Shown here piece by piece: positions 11,994 through 22,186 of a stretch of 64,000 nucleotides of DNA; within the stretch, counting starts at the first letter, position 1; the number at the start of each line of letters is the position of its first letter. Origin of the DNA: Artemia franciscana (taxonomy: Eukaryota; Arthropoda; Branchiopoda; Anostraca; Artemiidae); the NCBI RefSeq assembly GCF_032884065.1, contig NC_088883.1, positions 23,555,637-23,619,636 on the forward strand. The letters run 5' to 3'. The notes beneath the pieces are model-generated. The model was given only the letters and a program-made list of their open reading frames with translations, had not been told where the DNA came from and did no database searches. Position numbers and translations under genes: made by a program.

Positions 11994-12034
11994 ACTTTTG
12001 TCATGTATATAAGTCTTATATACATGACAAAAGT
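11994..12034. repeat. Perfect 20-bp-arm palindrome
   Basis: Arms ACTTTTGTCATGTATATAAG and its exact complement flank a single T. It lies about 330 bp upstream of the transposase start, inside the hAT element. It could extrude as a hairpin; function unknown. Confidence 0.85.
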
Positions 12035-12039
12035 CAAAG

Positions 12040-12330
12040 CCGGTCTCTCCAGTCTAAGCCGGTCACGTATCCTCCCCCTCCCCAAATAGTTGTCGGATCC
12101 GATCCGGAGATGAAAAAGATCACCAGAGACATGTCCTCTGTTCAATTATTAAATTTCACTCGAATCTGATCACCCGTTCCAAATTTACGCATGACTCAAT
12201 ATTGCGGATTCCCCCTTCCTCCACTCCCCCTACGACTATCGGACCAAGTAATTTTTTATTTACAAGTCAGTTTGATCGGGTCCCTGATACGCCGATCCCA
12301 CCATTCTAACCGTTTTTCGAGATTTCCGGT
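12040..12330. repeat. Degraded fragment related to the 292-bp repeat at 17960-19600
   Basis: Shares CTGATCACCCGTTC, GGTCCCTGATACGC and a CTAA-CGTTTT-GATTT-GGTCTCCCC block with the tandem core of the Helentron-like element further right. It is therefore old repeat debris carried inside the hAT element. Confidence 0.55.
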
Positions 12331-12523
12331 CTCCCCAAAGCAGAACAAAATAACACACTTTGAAGAGCAAAATAATACACTTTTAATACACTTTGAACAC
12401 TGTGACATAAAATTTAGACATCGGCACTTTGAAAACAGATTTGTCCCTTTGAAAACAGATTTGGTATGGCTGGCTTTGGCCTACATCTTAAAATCCATCC
12501 TCCTATCCTCCTATATTGTGAAG

Positions 12524-12881
12524 CAGAGCAAAATAACACTAGACAGTAGCGCCAAAACCTGGAAAAAGTGAGACACACTCGAACAGCAGCCACACTAGCA
12601 CCACTCGCGATAGTGAACGTCCCTACTGAAACTCAATCGGTCTTGCACCAGCGCTGGCTCCAATAACTTCATATTTTGAACAAAGCAGAAAAAAGATACG
12701 ACCTCCCCAGTTTCCTCTACGTGTGCAGACCGCATATTACCTTTACTAGAAATTTCTAAACCCGCATGTTTGTCTCGCTTTAAATGTCGCAAGCGTAATG
12801 GACGGCGCTATGAGTATGGCCCGTTTGCAAAGCAAGGAAAGCATAGTTCTTGACCCTACTCCCTAGTGTTATTTTGCTCTG
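12524..12881. repeat. MITE-like segment with 19-bp inverted ends
   Basis: CAGAGCAAAATAACACTAG at 12524-12542 is exactly complemented at 12863-12881. The 320 bp between have no convincing gene (an open minus frame at 12595-12792 has no recognisable domain). Likely a small non-autonomous DNA element, or a pair of repeat fragments, nested in the hAT right half. Confidence 0.6.
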
Positions 12882-13595
12882 TTGTGACTTGTGAAGCCGA
12901 TTTCGCCGACACTCGAAATCGTTATTTTGATATAGGCTAGGCTAGTAGTCTGGCGAATACTGGATATCTATAAGACCCGTAAGAATAGTGTATTTGAATT
13001 TGTACTATAGAATCCTTGAACTGGCAACAGGTTAAGAATTGGTTTCAAGTTAAAACATGTTATTTTGGTAAAGAAACAGATCATAGAAGCAGAAAAGCCG
13101 CCTACCCCCTAGGACAGGTCAGTAGCCTACTTCTTGGGTTGCCCACGTGCAGGGATGTATAATTGTCCAGTTCCAGTAAACTTGGTACTTACCCTAAAAA
13201 AAATCCTGTCACGTAAGGTAAGCCACGTCCTTATTGTACACAAATTATCCAGTGGAAATGAACTATCTGAGTTGACTGATCAGATCAGATGAAGTTATGA
13301 GCTGAGAATCAAATCAAATCAACCCTTTTTCGAACACAACAATGGTCTCTCACGGGACAAGCTGCCGACTAGGTCATTAATTAGGGTCCGCAGTTGACTT
13401 CCGCGAATCAAACGCGGCCGGCGGCTTTGAAATCCCCCTTTTACGGGCAACAAAGACATATTTTGCATTCTGCCAGACAATCAAGAAAGATCAGAAACTT
13501 CAAGTTGGACAGAGCTCAATTCAACAGAAATCGGGAGGAAATTTCAGTCGGGAGATTTTCCAAAAAGTCGGGAGATCTCCCGATAAATCGGGAGG

Positions 13596-13616
13596 AGTGG
13601 AAGCACTGAGCACTAT
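13596..13616 (-). repeat. hAT right terminal inverted repeat and target duplication
   Basis: AGTGGAAGCACTG (13596-13608) is the exact complement of the left end; AGCACTAT follows at 13609-13616. Confidence 0.93.
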
Positions 13617-13854
13617 TAACGGTTTAGCAGAATACTGTGCTATTTTTCTTATTCATCGTAATGACTGTTTAACGGTCGGGAGGTTTGTCAATTTAGAAGG
13701 CGAGGGAATCCTTGTCTCTTCTAATCGTCTTATATTTACTAATGAGGAGGCTAATAAAGGGCAGGAAGGCATGGTCGTTTCTAATCGGTATATACTTCAA
13801 TTTACAAAAGGTGAAATCTGTTCCTGCAATTTATGTATAAGCTCCCAAGGTTGA
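13609..13854 (+). pseudogene. 3' part of an unidentified ORF split by the hAT insertion
   Basis: An open frame of about 80 codons enters from the hAT right end and stops at TGA 13852-13854. On the other side of the hAT, an ATG at 8734 opens a frame that runs into the left target duplication. If the element and one duplicated copy are taken out, the two parts are in the same frame, giving one ORF of about 86 codons. I do not recognise the product; it includes a C-x-C-x2-C near its end. It could be an exon of an unknown gene, part of the Polinton-like repeat, or chance. Confidence 0.35.
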
Positions 13855-14616
13855 GGATCCTTACTATGCAAATTAAGTCGGGACACCTTTATAGAAAAAA
13901 AGTCGAACCAACACACAAAATGTGCCCACAAACAAAGTTACTGATGGTTTATATGCTTACATTTTAAGCTGAAGTAAAAAAAAAAATGCTATTGATAAAA
14001 AAAAATAAATCAAGTTTCAATCTGCTATCAGTTAGCTTATCGTTTTAAATTCGATGCGCAACCCCTAAGATCTGTAAATCGAAAGCTGGCAGGATTCACA
14101 CATCCCTTGAACTATCCAGAGTTGGATATAATCAGAAAGATACCAGTTTCATTTAAGACCTATTTATTATTAAAATGAAATAAAAATATAATAGTGGATA
14201 AAACCTTTATCTATGGCAGTAAAAACAAAAAACAAAAAAAAAACAATAATACACTTGAGTAGCCTATCAACAAGGCTTTATCCAGGAAGGGTGTTTCACC
14301 GTTCCCCCCCCCCTCCCACCAGTTTTTGTCCGACTCGTGAAAACGTACTAAAATGTATATAAAAATATGTGATTTGTAATTTTTTACCCCCCCCCCCGAA
14401 GAAAATCCTGGTGTTTCCTGGGGAAAGTCCAGTGAAAATCCTGGTGAAAATCCGAGTGTTTCTGCTTCGCATTTAGAAGCCTTTATCAACCGAAAAGAAA
14501 CGAGAAAAAAACTAAATTACTCAGTTAACACATGCTAGAAAAACTGCAGGCAGCGCAATAGCCTAAGTTTGCAATATTGCACTGCCTAAGTAAAGAATGA
14601 TGTTGGCACAATGTAT
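13855..14616. other. No gene seen
   Basis: AT-rich DNA with C-runs near 14305 and 14385. An open minus frame at 14211-14489 lies over simple sequence and has no recognisable domain. Confidence 0.5.
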
Positions 14617-14640
14617 TATTATTATTATTATTATTATTTT
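14617..14640. repeat. (ATT)n microsatellite
   Basis: About seven ATT units, followed by a T-run. Confidence 0.9.
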
Positions 14641-14719
14641 TTTGGTTCGTTTGTCATTAGACCAGGGCAAGGAGTTTTCGTTTCCACCATTTCCCCAAAT
14701 ACACACAGACAAACTTATG

Positions 14720-17700
14720 AGATAGCTATTTAGTTCAACATAGTTAAAATGGCCCGGAAATTATGTCTTAGAGGATGAACCCCCCCCCCCCCCCAAGAAA
14801 ATAAATCCTCAAGGCAATGGTTGTAGGTTATGCCCTGGGGACATATAAGGTTTTATAGAAAACGGTGTCGTAGAAACTTCGAATAGGGCTAATTGAAATG
14901 AAAATTGAGAGGGCTAGTGCTCTTTTTAATTGTCAAAAGTGATCAGAGGGCAAATGGCCCCTCCCCCCACCCCAAGCCCATCATTTCACCAAAATATTCC
15001 GAAATTTTGATATAGCCATTTTGTTCAACATAGTCGAAAGGTCTGAAAATTATGGCTTTGACCATGAGCCCCCGCCCCCTCCCAAACAGCCCTCAAGACA
15101 CGGGTTGTAAGTTATGCCTGAGGCATATAAGGTTTTTATAGAAAGTACTGTCATAGAAACTTCAAAAAGGGCTCATTCGACTGGAAATTGAGAGGACTAG
15201 TGCCCTTTTTGTTGGTCAAATCACCCCCTCCCCACGCCCATCATTTCCCCGAACACTTCGAAAGAAAATTTAGAAATTTTCATTTTGTTCTAAGTAGTTG
15301 AAAGGTCCGGAAGTTGAAAAGCTGAAATTATGTCTTTGAGGATAACAAATCCCCCCAGCTCTCAGGGCTAGGGTTGTATGTTCTGCCTTGGGGGAATACA
15401 ATGTTTTTATACAAAGCGTGGTCATACAAACTTCAAAAGGGGCTCATTGGATTGGTAATCAGAAGCTCTAGTGCCCTTTTTAAGAGTCAAAGTGGTCGGA
15501 GGCCAGCTACCCCTCCCATACACACGTTGTATTATCCCAAAATGTATCTATATAGACATTTTGAAATAACCCTTTGATTCAAAATAGTCTAAATACCATA
15601 TGACAAGGCTTTTGGGGTTGAATCTAACCCCTATAGCCAGGGAGCAAGAGTTTTAAGCTATGCCAGGGGGCATTTAAGGTTTTTATGGAAGGGATAGTTG
15701 TATAAAATATAGAGGAGGCTCATTAAGTCAAAAATTAGAAGTTCTAGTTCCCTTTTAAATCATAAATGATTGAGGACAGCAAGTCACCTCTCCCCCCGAA
15801 TACTCCTCTTCACGAAATGAATTTGATTAAATTTGCGAGATAGCAATTCCGTTCAAAATAGTCCAAAGAACATATAACAATGTACCTAGAGTTGATACAA
15901 CCCCCCCACCCCAGTGCCCTGAGGATAGGGTTATAAGTCATGCCCTGGGTGTATATAAGGATTTTACGGAATGAGTGGTCGTACAAAACTCATTTGATTT
16001 GAAATTGGAAACTACAGTGCCCTTTTTAAGAGCCAAAGATTTGAGAGCAACAAGCCCCTCCCCCCACGCTCATAATTTCCCCAAGGATATCCAATTAAAA
16101 TTTGAAGAAATTTTGTTCAACGTAGGTGAAGAGTCAAGATAGTATGTCTTCGAGGAACGCAGCCCTGCCCCCACAGCCATCAGGGCAAGGGTTTTAGGTT
16201 ATGCCCCAGAGGCATATATGGTTTTTTATGGAAAGGGAATCGTATATACTTTAGAGGGACTCATTGCATTGGTAAACTGAATTTCTAGTGCTCTTTTTAA
16301 GAGTCAAAGTGATCAGAGAGCAGCTACCCCCCCCCCCCCCCCAGCACATCGTTTTTTCCCAAAATACATGGAATAGAATTTTTGAGACAGAAATTTTATT
16401 CAAAATAGTCCAAATATTATATAACAAGGCTTTAAGGGTTGATGAAAACCACCAGAGCCTTGGGGTGAGAGTTGTAAGTTATGCCAAGGGGTTTTTAAGG
16501 TTCTTATGGAAGGGATGGTTGTTCGTTTTATTTTTGTTCAGCCTCTTTTTAAGCGTCAAAAACGATGGAAGACATTTAGCCCCCCCCCTTCCCGGCAACC
16601 TCTCTTTTCACCAAACGCATCTAATTGACATTATGTGGTAGCGATGTGTTCAAAATAGTCGTCCATAGACGCATATAATAATGCGTCTAGGGTTGATACA
16701 ACCCTTCAACGCCCTGGGGATAGGGTTGTAAATTATGTTGTGAGGGCATACAAGGTTTTCACGGAATCGGCGGTCGTATAGAATTCATATGGGTCTCAAT
16801 TGATTTTAAATTAGAAGATATAATGCCTTTTTGAAGAGTCGGAGTGATTTAAGAGCAACAAAGACCCCCCCCCCTCCCCGCGCTCATCATTTCCAATAAT
16901 ACCTCCAATCCAACTTTAGAGATAATAGTTTGTTTATTGTAGTCGAAAAGTCCGGAAATTATGTATGTGAGGAAGACTACCCCCCCCCCCCCCCTACAGC
17001 TCTCAGGGCAAGGGTTGTAATTTACGCCCATGGGGAATATAGTTTTCTTATATAAAGAGTGGTTATATATGCTGTGGAGGGAACTGATCAGATTGTTAAT
17101 CAGAAATTCTGTTGCCTTTTTAAGAGTCAAATTGATCAGAGCTCAGCTATCTTCCCCATACCTACACAAACACGTAGTATTTTCCCAAGATACATCCAAT
17201 AGATATTTGGACAGTCCTTTAATTCAAAATAGTCCAAAGATCATATAACAAGACTTTCGAGGTTGATACAAACCACCAGAGCCTGAGGGCGAGGGTTGTA
17301 AGCTATGCCCTTAGGGCATTTAAGGTTCTTATGGAAGGGATGATTGTATAAACTTTAGAAGTGGCTCATTTGGTTGAAATTGGAAGTTCTAGTTCCCTTT
17401 TAAGAGGCAATAGTGATGGAAGTCAGCTAGCCCCTCCCCCCAAACTAGCCCTCTTTTCACCAAATGTATCTGATCGAAATTGTACGACGGCAAATTTGTT
17501 TAAAATAATCCAAAGAATATATAAAAATAACTCCAGGGGTTGACACAACCCCCTTTAGTCCTGGGGCAAGGGCTTTAAATTGTGTCCTCGGGGCAAATAC
17601 GGTATTTATGGAATGAGTAGTCGTATTACATTCGGATTGGTCTCATTTGATTTTAAATTCGAAGTTATAATGCCCTTTTTAAGAGTATTAGTGATTTGAG

Positions 17701-17730
17701 AGCAATCCCGCCACGCCCATCATTTTCCGT
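14720..17730. repeat. Satellite array, ~275-bp unit, about 11 diverged copies
   Basis: A recurring unit contains GGGCTCATT-GA-TGGAAATT-AGAAGTTCTAGTGCCCTTTTTAAGAGTCAAA, a C-run, then a GATAGCCATTTTGTTCAA-like block, an ACAACCCCC block and a GTTGTAAGTTATGCCC-GGGGCATATAAGGTTTTTATGGAA block (given here as separated consensus words). The CTCATT landmark recurs near 14886, 15171, 15436, 15717, 15986, 16261, 16530, 16793, 17086, 17363 and 17640, so spacing is 265-293 bp. Copies differ at many bases, so the array is old. Open frames inside it are chance. Confidence 0.85.
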
Positions 17731-17959
17731 AAGAAAAATCCAAAATTTTTTTAATTAATTGATATAAATTAATTTACAACCCGTCAAAAATGCAAGGCAT
17801 GGCGATGTAGTATAACAAAAGATAGAAAATGAAACGAAAAAAGCATATACAAACAAGAGCTAAGAGCTCATATGGCACTTGTGACGAGGTCGGAAGAGCC
17901 GAGAGCTCATATGGTACGAGGTCGGAAGAGCCAAGAGCCAAGAGCTCATTAAGATCTGG

Positions 17960-19600
17960 TCACCCTTCGTAAGTTACAAATACCTCAATTTTCAAAATTA
18001 CCTCCCCCCCTCCCAATTCCACCAAAGAGAGCAGATCCGGCCCAGTTATGTCAGTCACGTATCTTAGACAGGTTTCTATTCTTCCCATCCAGTTTCATCC
18101 TGATCTCACCGCTTTAAGTATTTTCTAAGATTTCTGGTCCCCCCAACTGCCCCCCCCCCCCAATTACGTTTGATCCGGTTGAGATTTAAAATAAGATATC
18201 GGAGTTACGAGGTCCTTCTAAATATGAAGTTTCATGAAGATCCGATCACTCCTTCGTAAGTTAAAAATACGTTATTTTTCTTATTTTTCAGAATTACCCC
18301 CCCCCCCGCAATTGAGCGGATCCGTTCCAATTATGTAAATTACGTATGTAAGACTTTTGCTTATTTTTCCAACCAAGTTTCATCCCAATCCCTCCAATCT
18401 AAGCGTTTCCCATCATTTTAGGTCTCCCCACCCCAAACTTCCCCCAATGTCACCAGATCCGGTCAGGATTTAAAATAAGAGCTTTGAGCCACGATATCCT
18501 TCTAAAAATCAAATTTCATGGAGATCCAATCACCCGTTCGTAAGTTAAAAATACCTCATTTTTTCTAATTTTTCAGAATTAACCCCCCCCCCACAACTGC
18601 CCAAAAGAGAGCGGATCTGTTCCGTTTATGTCAATCATCTATCTAGGACTTGTGTTTATTTTTCCCACCATGTTTCATCCCGATCCCTCCACTCTAAGTG
18701 TTTTCCAAGTTTTAGGTTTCCCCCTCCCAACTCCCCGCCCCCATCAGCAGATCCGGTCGGGATTTAAAATAAGAGCTCTAAGACACGATATCCTTCTAAA
18801 CATCAAATTTCATTGAGATCCGATCACCCGTTCGTAAGTTGAAAATACCTCATTTTTCTAATTTTTAAGACTTACTCCCCCCCCAACTACCCCAAAGAGA
18901 GCAAATAAGTTCCGATTATGTCAATCATGTATCTGGGACTTGCGCTTATTTTTCCCATCAAGTTTCATCCCGATCCCTCTACTCTAAGTGTTTTCCAAGA
19001 TTTTAGGTTTCCCCCCTCCAACTCCCCCCAATGTCATCAGACCCAGTCGGGATTTAAAATAAGAGCTCTGAGACACAATATCATTCCAAACATCAAATTT
19101 CATTAAGATCCAATCACCCGCTCATAAGTTAAAAATACTTCATTTTTTCTATTTTTCCGAATTAACCGGCCCCTACTCCCCCCCCCAGATGGTCAAATCG
19201 GGAAAACAACTATTTCTAATTTAATCTGGTCCGGTCCCTGATACGCTTGCCAAATTTCATCGTCCTAGCTTACCTGGAAGTGCCTAAAGTAGCAAAACCG
19301 GGACTTTAGGTTTTCCCCCTCCAACTCCCCCAATGTCATCAGATCTGGTCAGAATTTAAAATAAGAGCTCTAAGACACAATATCATTCCAAACATCAAAT
19401 TTCATTAAGATCCAAATACCCGCTGATAAGTTAAAAATACTTCATTTTTTCTATTTTTTGCGAATTAACCGGGCCCCCACCCCCCCCCCCAGATGGTCAA
19501 ATCGGGAAAACGACTATTTCTAATTTAATCTGGTGCGGTCCCTGATACGCTTGCCAAATTTCATCGTCCTAGCTTACCTGGAAGTGCCTAAAGTAGCAAA
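17960..19600. repeat. Tandem core, ~292-bp unit, about 5.5 copies
   Basis: Landmark GGGATTTAAAATAAGAGCTC recurs near 18170, 18465, 18755, 19050 and 19345 (290-297 bp apart). Each unit also has a GATCCGATCACCCGTTCGTAA block, a C-run, a GAGAGCGGATC block and a TTTCATCCCGATCCCTCC block. The last two copies are more alike than the first ones and share a TACCTGGAAGTGCC ending. Confidence 0.85.
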
Positions 19601-19605
19601 ACCGG

Positions 19606-19686
19606 GACCGACAGACAGACCGACAGACCGACAGACAGACCGACAGAATTGGCGACTGCTATATGTCACTTGGTTAATACCAAGTG
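19606..19686 (+). repeat. GACA/GACC microsatellite and terminal hairpin
   Basis: About ten GACA/GACC units are followed 20 bp later by CACTTGGTTAATACCAAGTG (19667-19686), an 8-bp stem with a TAAT loop. This is the putative termination hairpin of the Helentron-like element. Confidence 0.75.
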
Positions 19687-19914
19687 CCATAAAAACGGGA
19701 GCAAATATGTTCAAACTAAAACTCGAATAAACCAAACAATCAAGAAAGTAAACCAATCCAAGGGGGGTAAACCTCTTGAATGAATATTACAAATAAATAC
19801 AAATAAAATGATAAAAACCGAGCTAAAAAATAAGCAAACTAGCACTAAAACAAATCCTCATTAAAAATTATTACACCCTGAAATACCAAACAATTCTCTT
19901 GCTTTATTATTCAG

Positions 19915-20060
<146 letters not shown>

Positions 20061-20079
20061 TTTAGTATATTTTTAACAT

Positions 20080-20470
20080 GAATTTAAGAAAGAAGGTGTT
20101 AAAGTAAAGTATTGAACTGATGGTAAATAGCTTACATCTTGGGGCGAGAAGAAAAATATTTAGGGAGAAGGCAAGGGCAACATGACACTGTGGGTTATAT
20201 AATAGATGAATGTGGATAATTGAGTGAGTTGCAAAAGAAGGTATATGTAGGGTGTAAGTTTATGAAAGAGGACTGGCGAGTCTGGTGCGACATGAGTATT
20301 TTGTAAGTTTTGTCAGACTAGTACGATTTCTCAGGCTTGCTATGGAGCAAAAAAAAACAGATTTTTGTAATTGTTAGTAGAATTGTTTTTTTTCGTTTTG
20401 TCTTGCCACTACGATAAAGGGCATTTAGAGCAATAAAGCTATAAATTTTATTATTAATAAGAAAATGTTT
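20080..20470 (+). other. Possible LINE 3'-end fragment
   Basis: GA-rich sequence with fragments that look like decayed LINE C-terminal coding, ending in GAGCAATAAAGCTATAAATTTTATTATTA, which resembles an RTE-like 3' tail. No intact domain. Confidence 0.25.
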
Positions 20471-20625
20471 CACCCCCTCCCTCCTTCTTCCTTAAGTTTA
20501 CACAATATCGTCTAATAAACAACAATTTGTGTTCAAAACTCACAGTTTTGATGGATAAGCATTTTTTGGCATCCATATTTTTCACCAAACTTTCTTATCA
20601 CGGTTTCTTTCAAAATCTTTAGCAG

Positions 20626-20963
20626 TTATACAGTTTCAAGCAATAAGCTCTTTTTTTCTTCTAATTCATAAAACGTTGTCCAAACACCAACTTCAGGCCT
20701 AAGAAGCCCACAACATCTTAATTAAAAAAAATCCATACAATTTCTTACATAACCCCTGAAAAAAGGACTTGTTCCATATCTCCTATTAGAATCAATAAAA
20801 TGTGAATATCGTCCTTGATTGATTCTTTCATTAGTGGTCATGGACATGCATATGACCTGATACAATTGAGACACTGCCAGACCTCCAACCCAAATTGAGG
20901 GAATTATAGCACTTCCGGCAGTAAGAGATACGAAGCCATTACATCTGGCAGCAGTAATTATAG
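20626..20963 (-). CDS. ZDHHC17: HIP14-type palmitoyltransferase, terminal exon (TTNE motif and C-tail)
   Basis: Last coding exon of a HIP14/ZDHHC17-family protein S-acyltransferase, a multi-pass Golgi/vesicle enzyme that palmitoylates synaptic and signalling proteins. The acceptor is TTTTCAG (20964-20966). The exon starts in phase 1, matching the end of the 29293-29422 exon. It encodes a hydrophobic segment, SQLYQV, the conserved TTNE motif (20827-20838), ERINQGRY, and SPFFRGYVRNCMDFF. An in-frame TAA at 20722-20724 follows DFF directly. Beyond it the same frame continues for 31 codons with RCCGLLRP, which matches the conserved tail of HIP14 proteins, to a TAA at 20626-20628. So either the first TAA is an error or variant, or this copy makes a protein lacking the tail. 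Confidence 0.85.
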
Positions 20964-21163
20964 CTGAAAATAGAGACACGTTTCAACCAATCAAAACACT
21001 TGTGCCAGATAGTACATTCAATCACAGGAGCATCTTTAAATGACCAATAAGAACTTTTACTGAAACTGAGAGATTAAACACCAAAGCCATATACAAAAAA
21101 CCTGGTTTGACCATCTTATTAGGCTCTTATGAACACCAAAATTTGCAGTTTCACTAATATAAA

Positions 21164-21693
<530 letters not shown>

Positions 21694-21859
21694 AAAAGGA
21701 ATTGTCTCTAGCCATGCTCATGCAGTATTTGATGCGATAAATAATGAGTCAAGATCAACTGGCTCCTGATTTAAACAATTTTAATTGATATACACGACCA
21801 TTTGACAATATTTTGCAAACTTCTCTCTTTCAACTCTCGTTATTGGTGGGTTTCCCCAG

Positions 21860-22010
21860 TTGAGGTTAAGACTTTTAGATCCTGATATTAGATCCTGGCA
21901 CCTAATTCTGATTGCTTTTCTAATCCAATTTCTGTTGGCCGTGGATATAGACAAGGAGGAGTTTTATCCCCTTGTATTTTTAATCTTTGGTGGAGTGTCT
22001 CCGTTTACTA
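21860..22010 (+). pseudogene. Reverse transcriptase fragment (LINE)
   Basis: In one plus frame, about 21941-21997 reads RGYRQGGVLSPCIFNLWW, the RQG-x-LSP block of LINE reverse transcriptases. Flanking sequence is frame-shifted and gives no other clear domain; the preceding duplicated segment may belong to the same relic. No catalytic YADD motif is visible nearby on this strand. Confidence 0.55.
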
Positions 22011-22186
22011 TCTACACGCCTTATCTCTCATATCTTATCCCCTTATCCCCTTACCCATTCGGATGACCTGCTTTCCGTTTGGCCCTAGATCGTTGGCCGA
22101 CCAGGGCAATCTTTAGCCATCTGCCATCCCTCGTCCACAGAACGTGTCCTAGTTCATCCTTTCTCTCATGACCCTAGAAAGCAGGA

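Larger units (their letters stand above)
8757..13608 (-). mobile_element. Complete hAT DNA transposon with 8-bp target-site duplication
   Basis: Terminal inverted repeats CAGTGCTTCCACT (8757-8769) and its complement (13596-13608) bound a 4852-bp element. The flanking 8 bases AGCACTAT are identical on both sides (8749-8756 and 13609-13616), the exact target-site duplication length of hAT elements. Both ends carry subterminal copies of a GTCGGGAGAT-type motif (around 8802-8840 and 13530-13593), typical transposase binding regions. Inside are a hAT transposase gene on the minus strand and older repeat debris between the gene and the right end. The intact duplication points to recent insertion, but the transposase is now broken, so mobility would need help in trans. 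Confidence 0.93.
17872..19690 (+). mobile_element. Non-autonomous Helentron-like element (HINE/DINE-1 architecture)
   Basis: The order of parts is that described for Helentron-associated interspersed elements: a left end, a tandem core of about five ~292-bp repeats, a GACA/GACC tetranucleotide microsatellite (19606-19647), and a right end with a short perfect hairpin (19667-19686). A 10-bp sequence near the left end, ATGGCACTTG (17872-17881), is the exact complement of the sequence at 19681-19690 overlapping the hairpin, as expected for subterminal inverted repeats. There is no protein-coding capacity. The exact outer boundaries are not certain because Helentrons leave no target duplication; about 100 bp on the left (17840-17960) consists of short GAGCTCATATGG-type repeats that may also belong to it. 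Confidence 0.65.
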
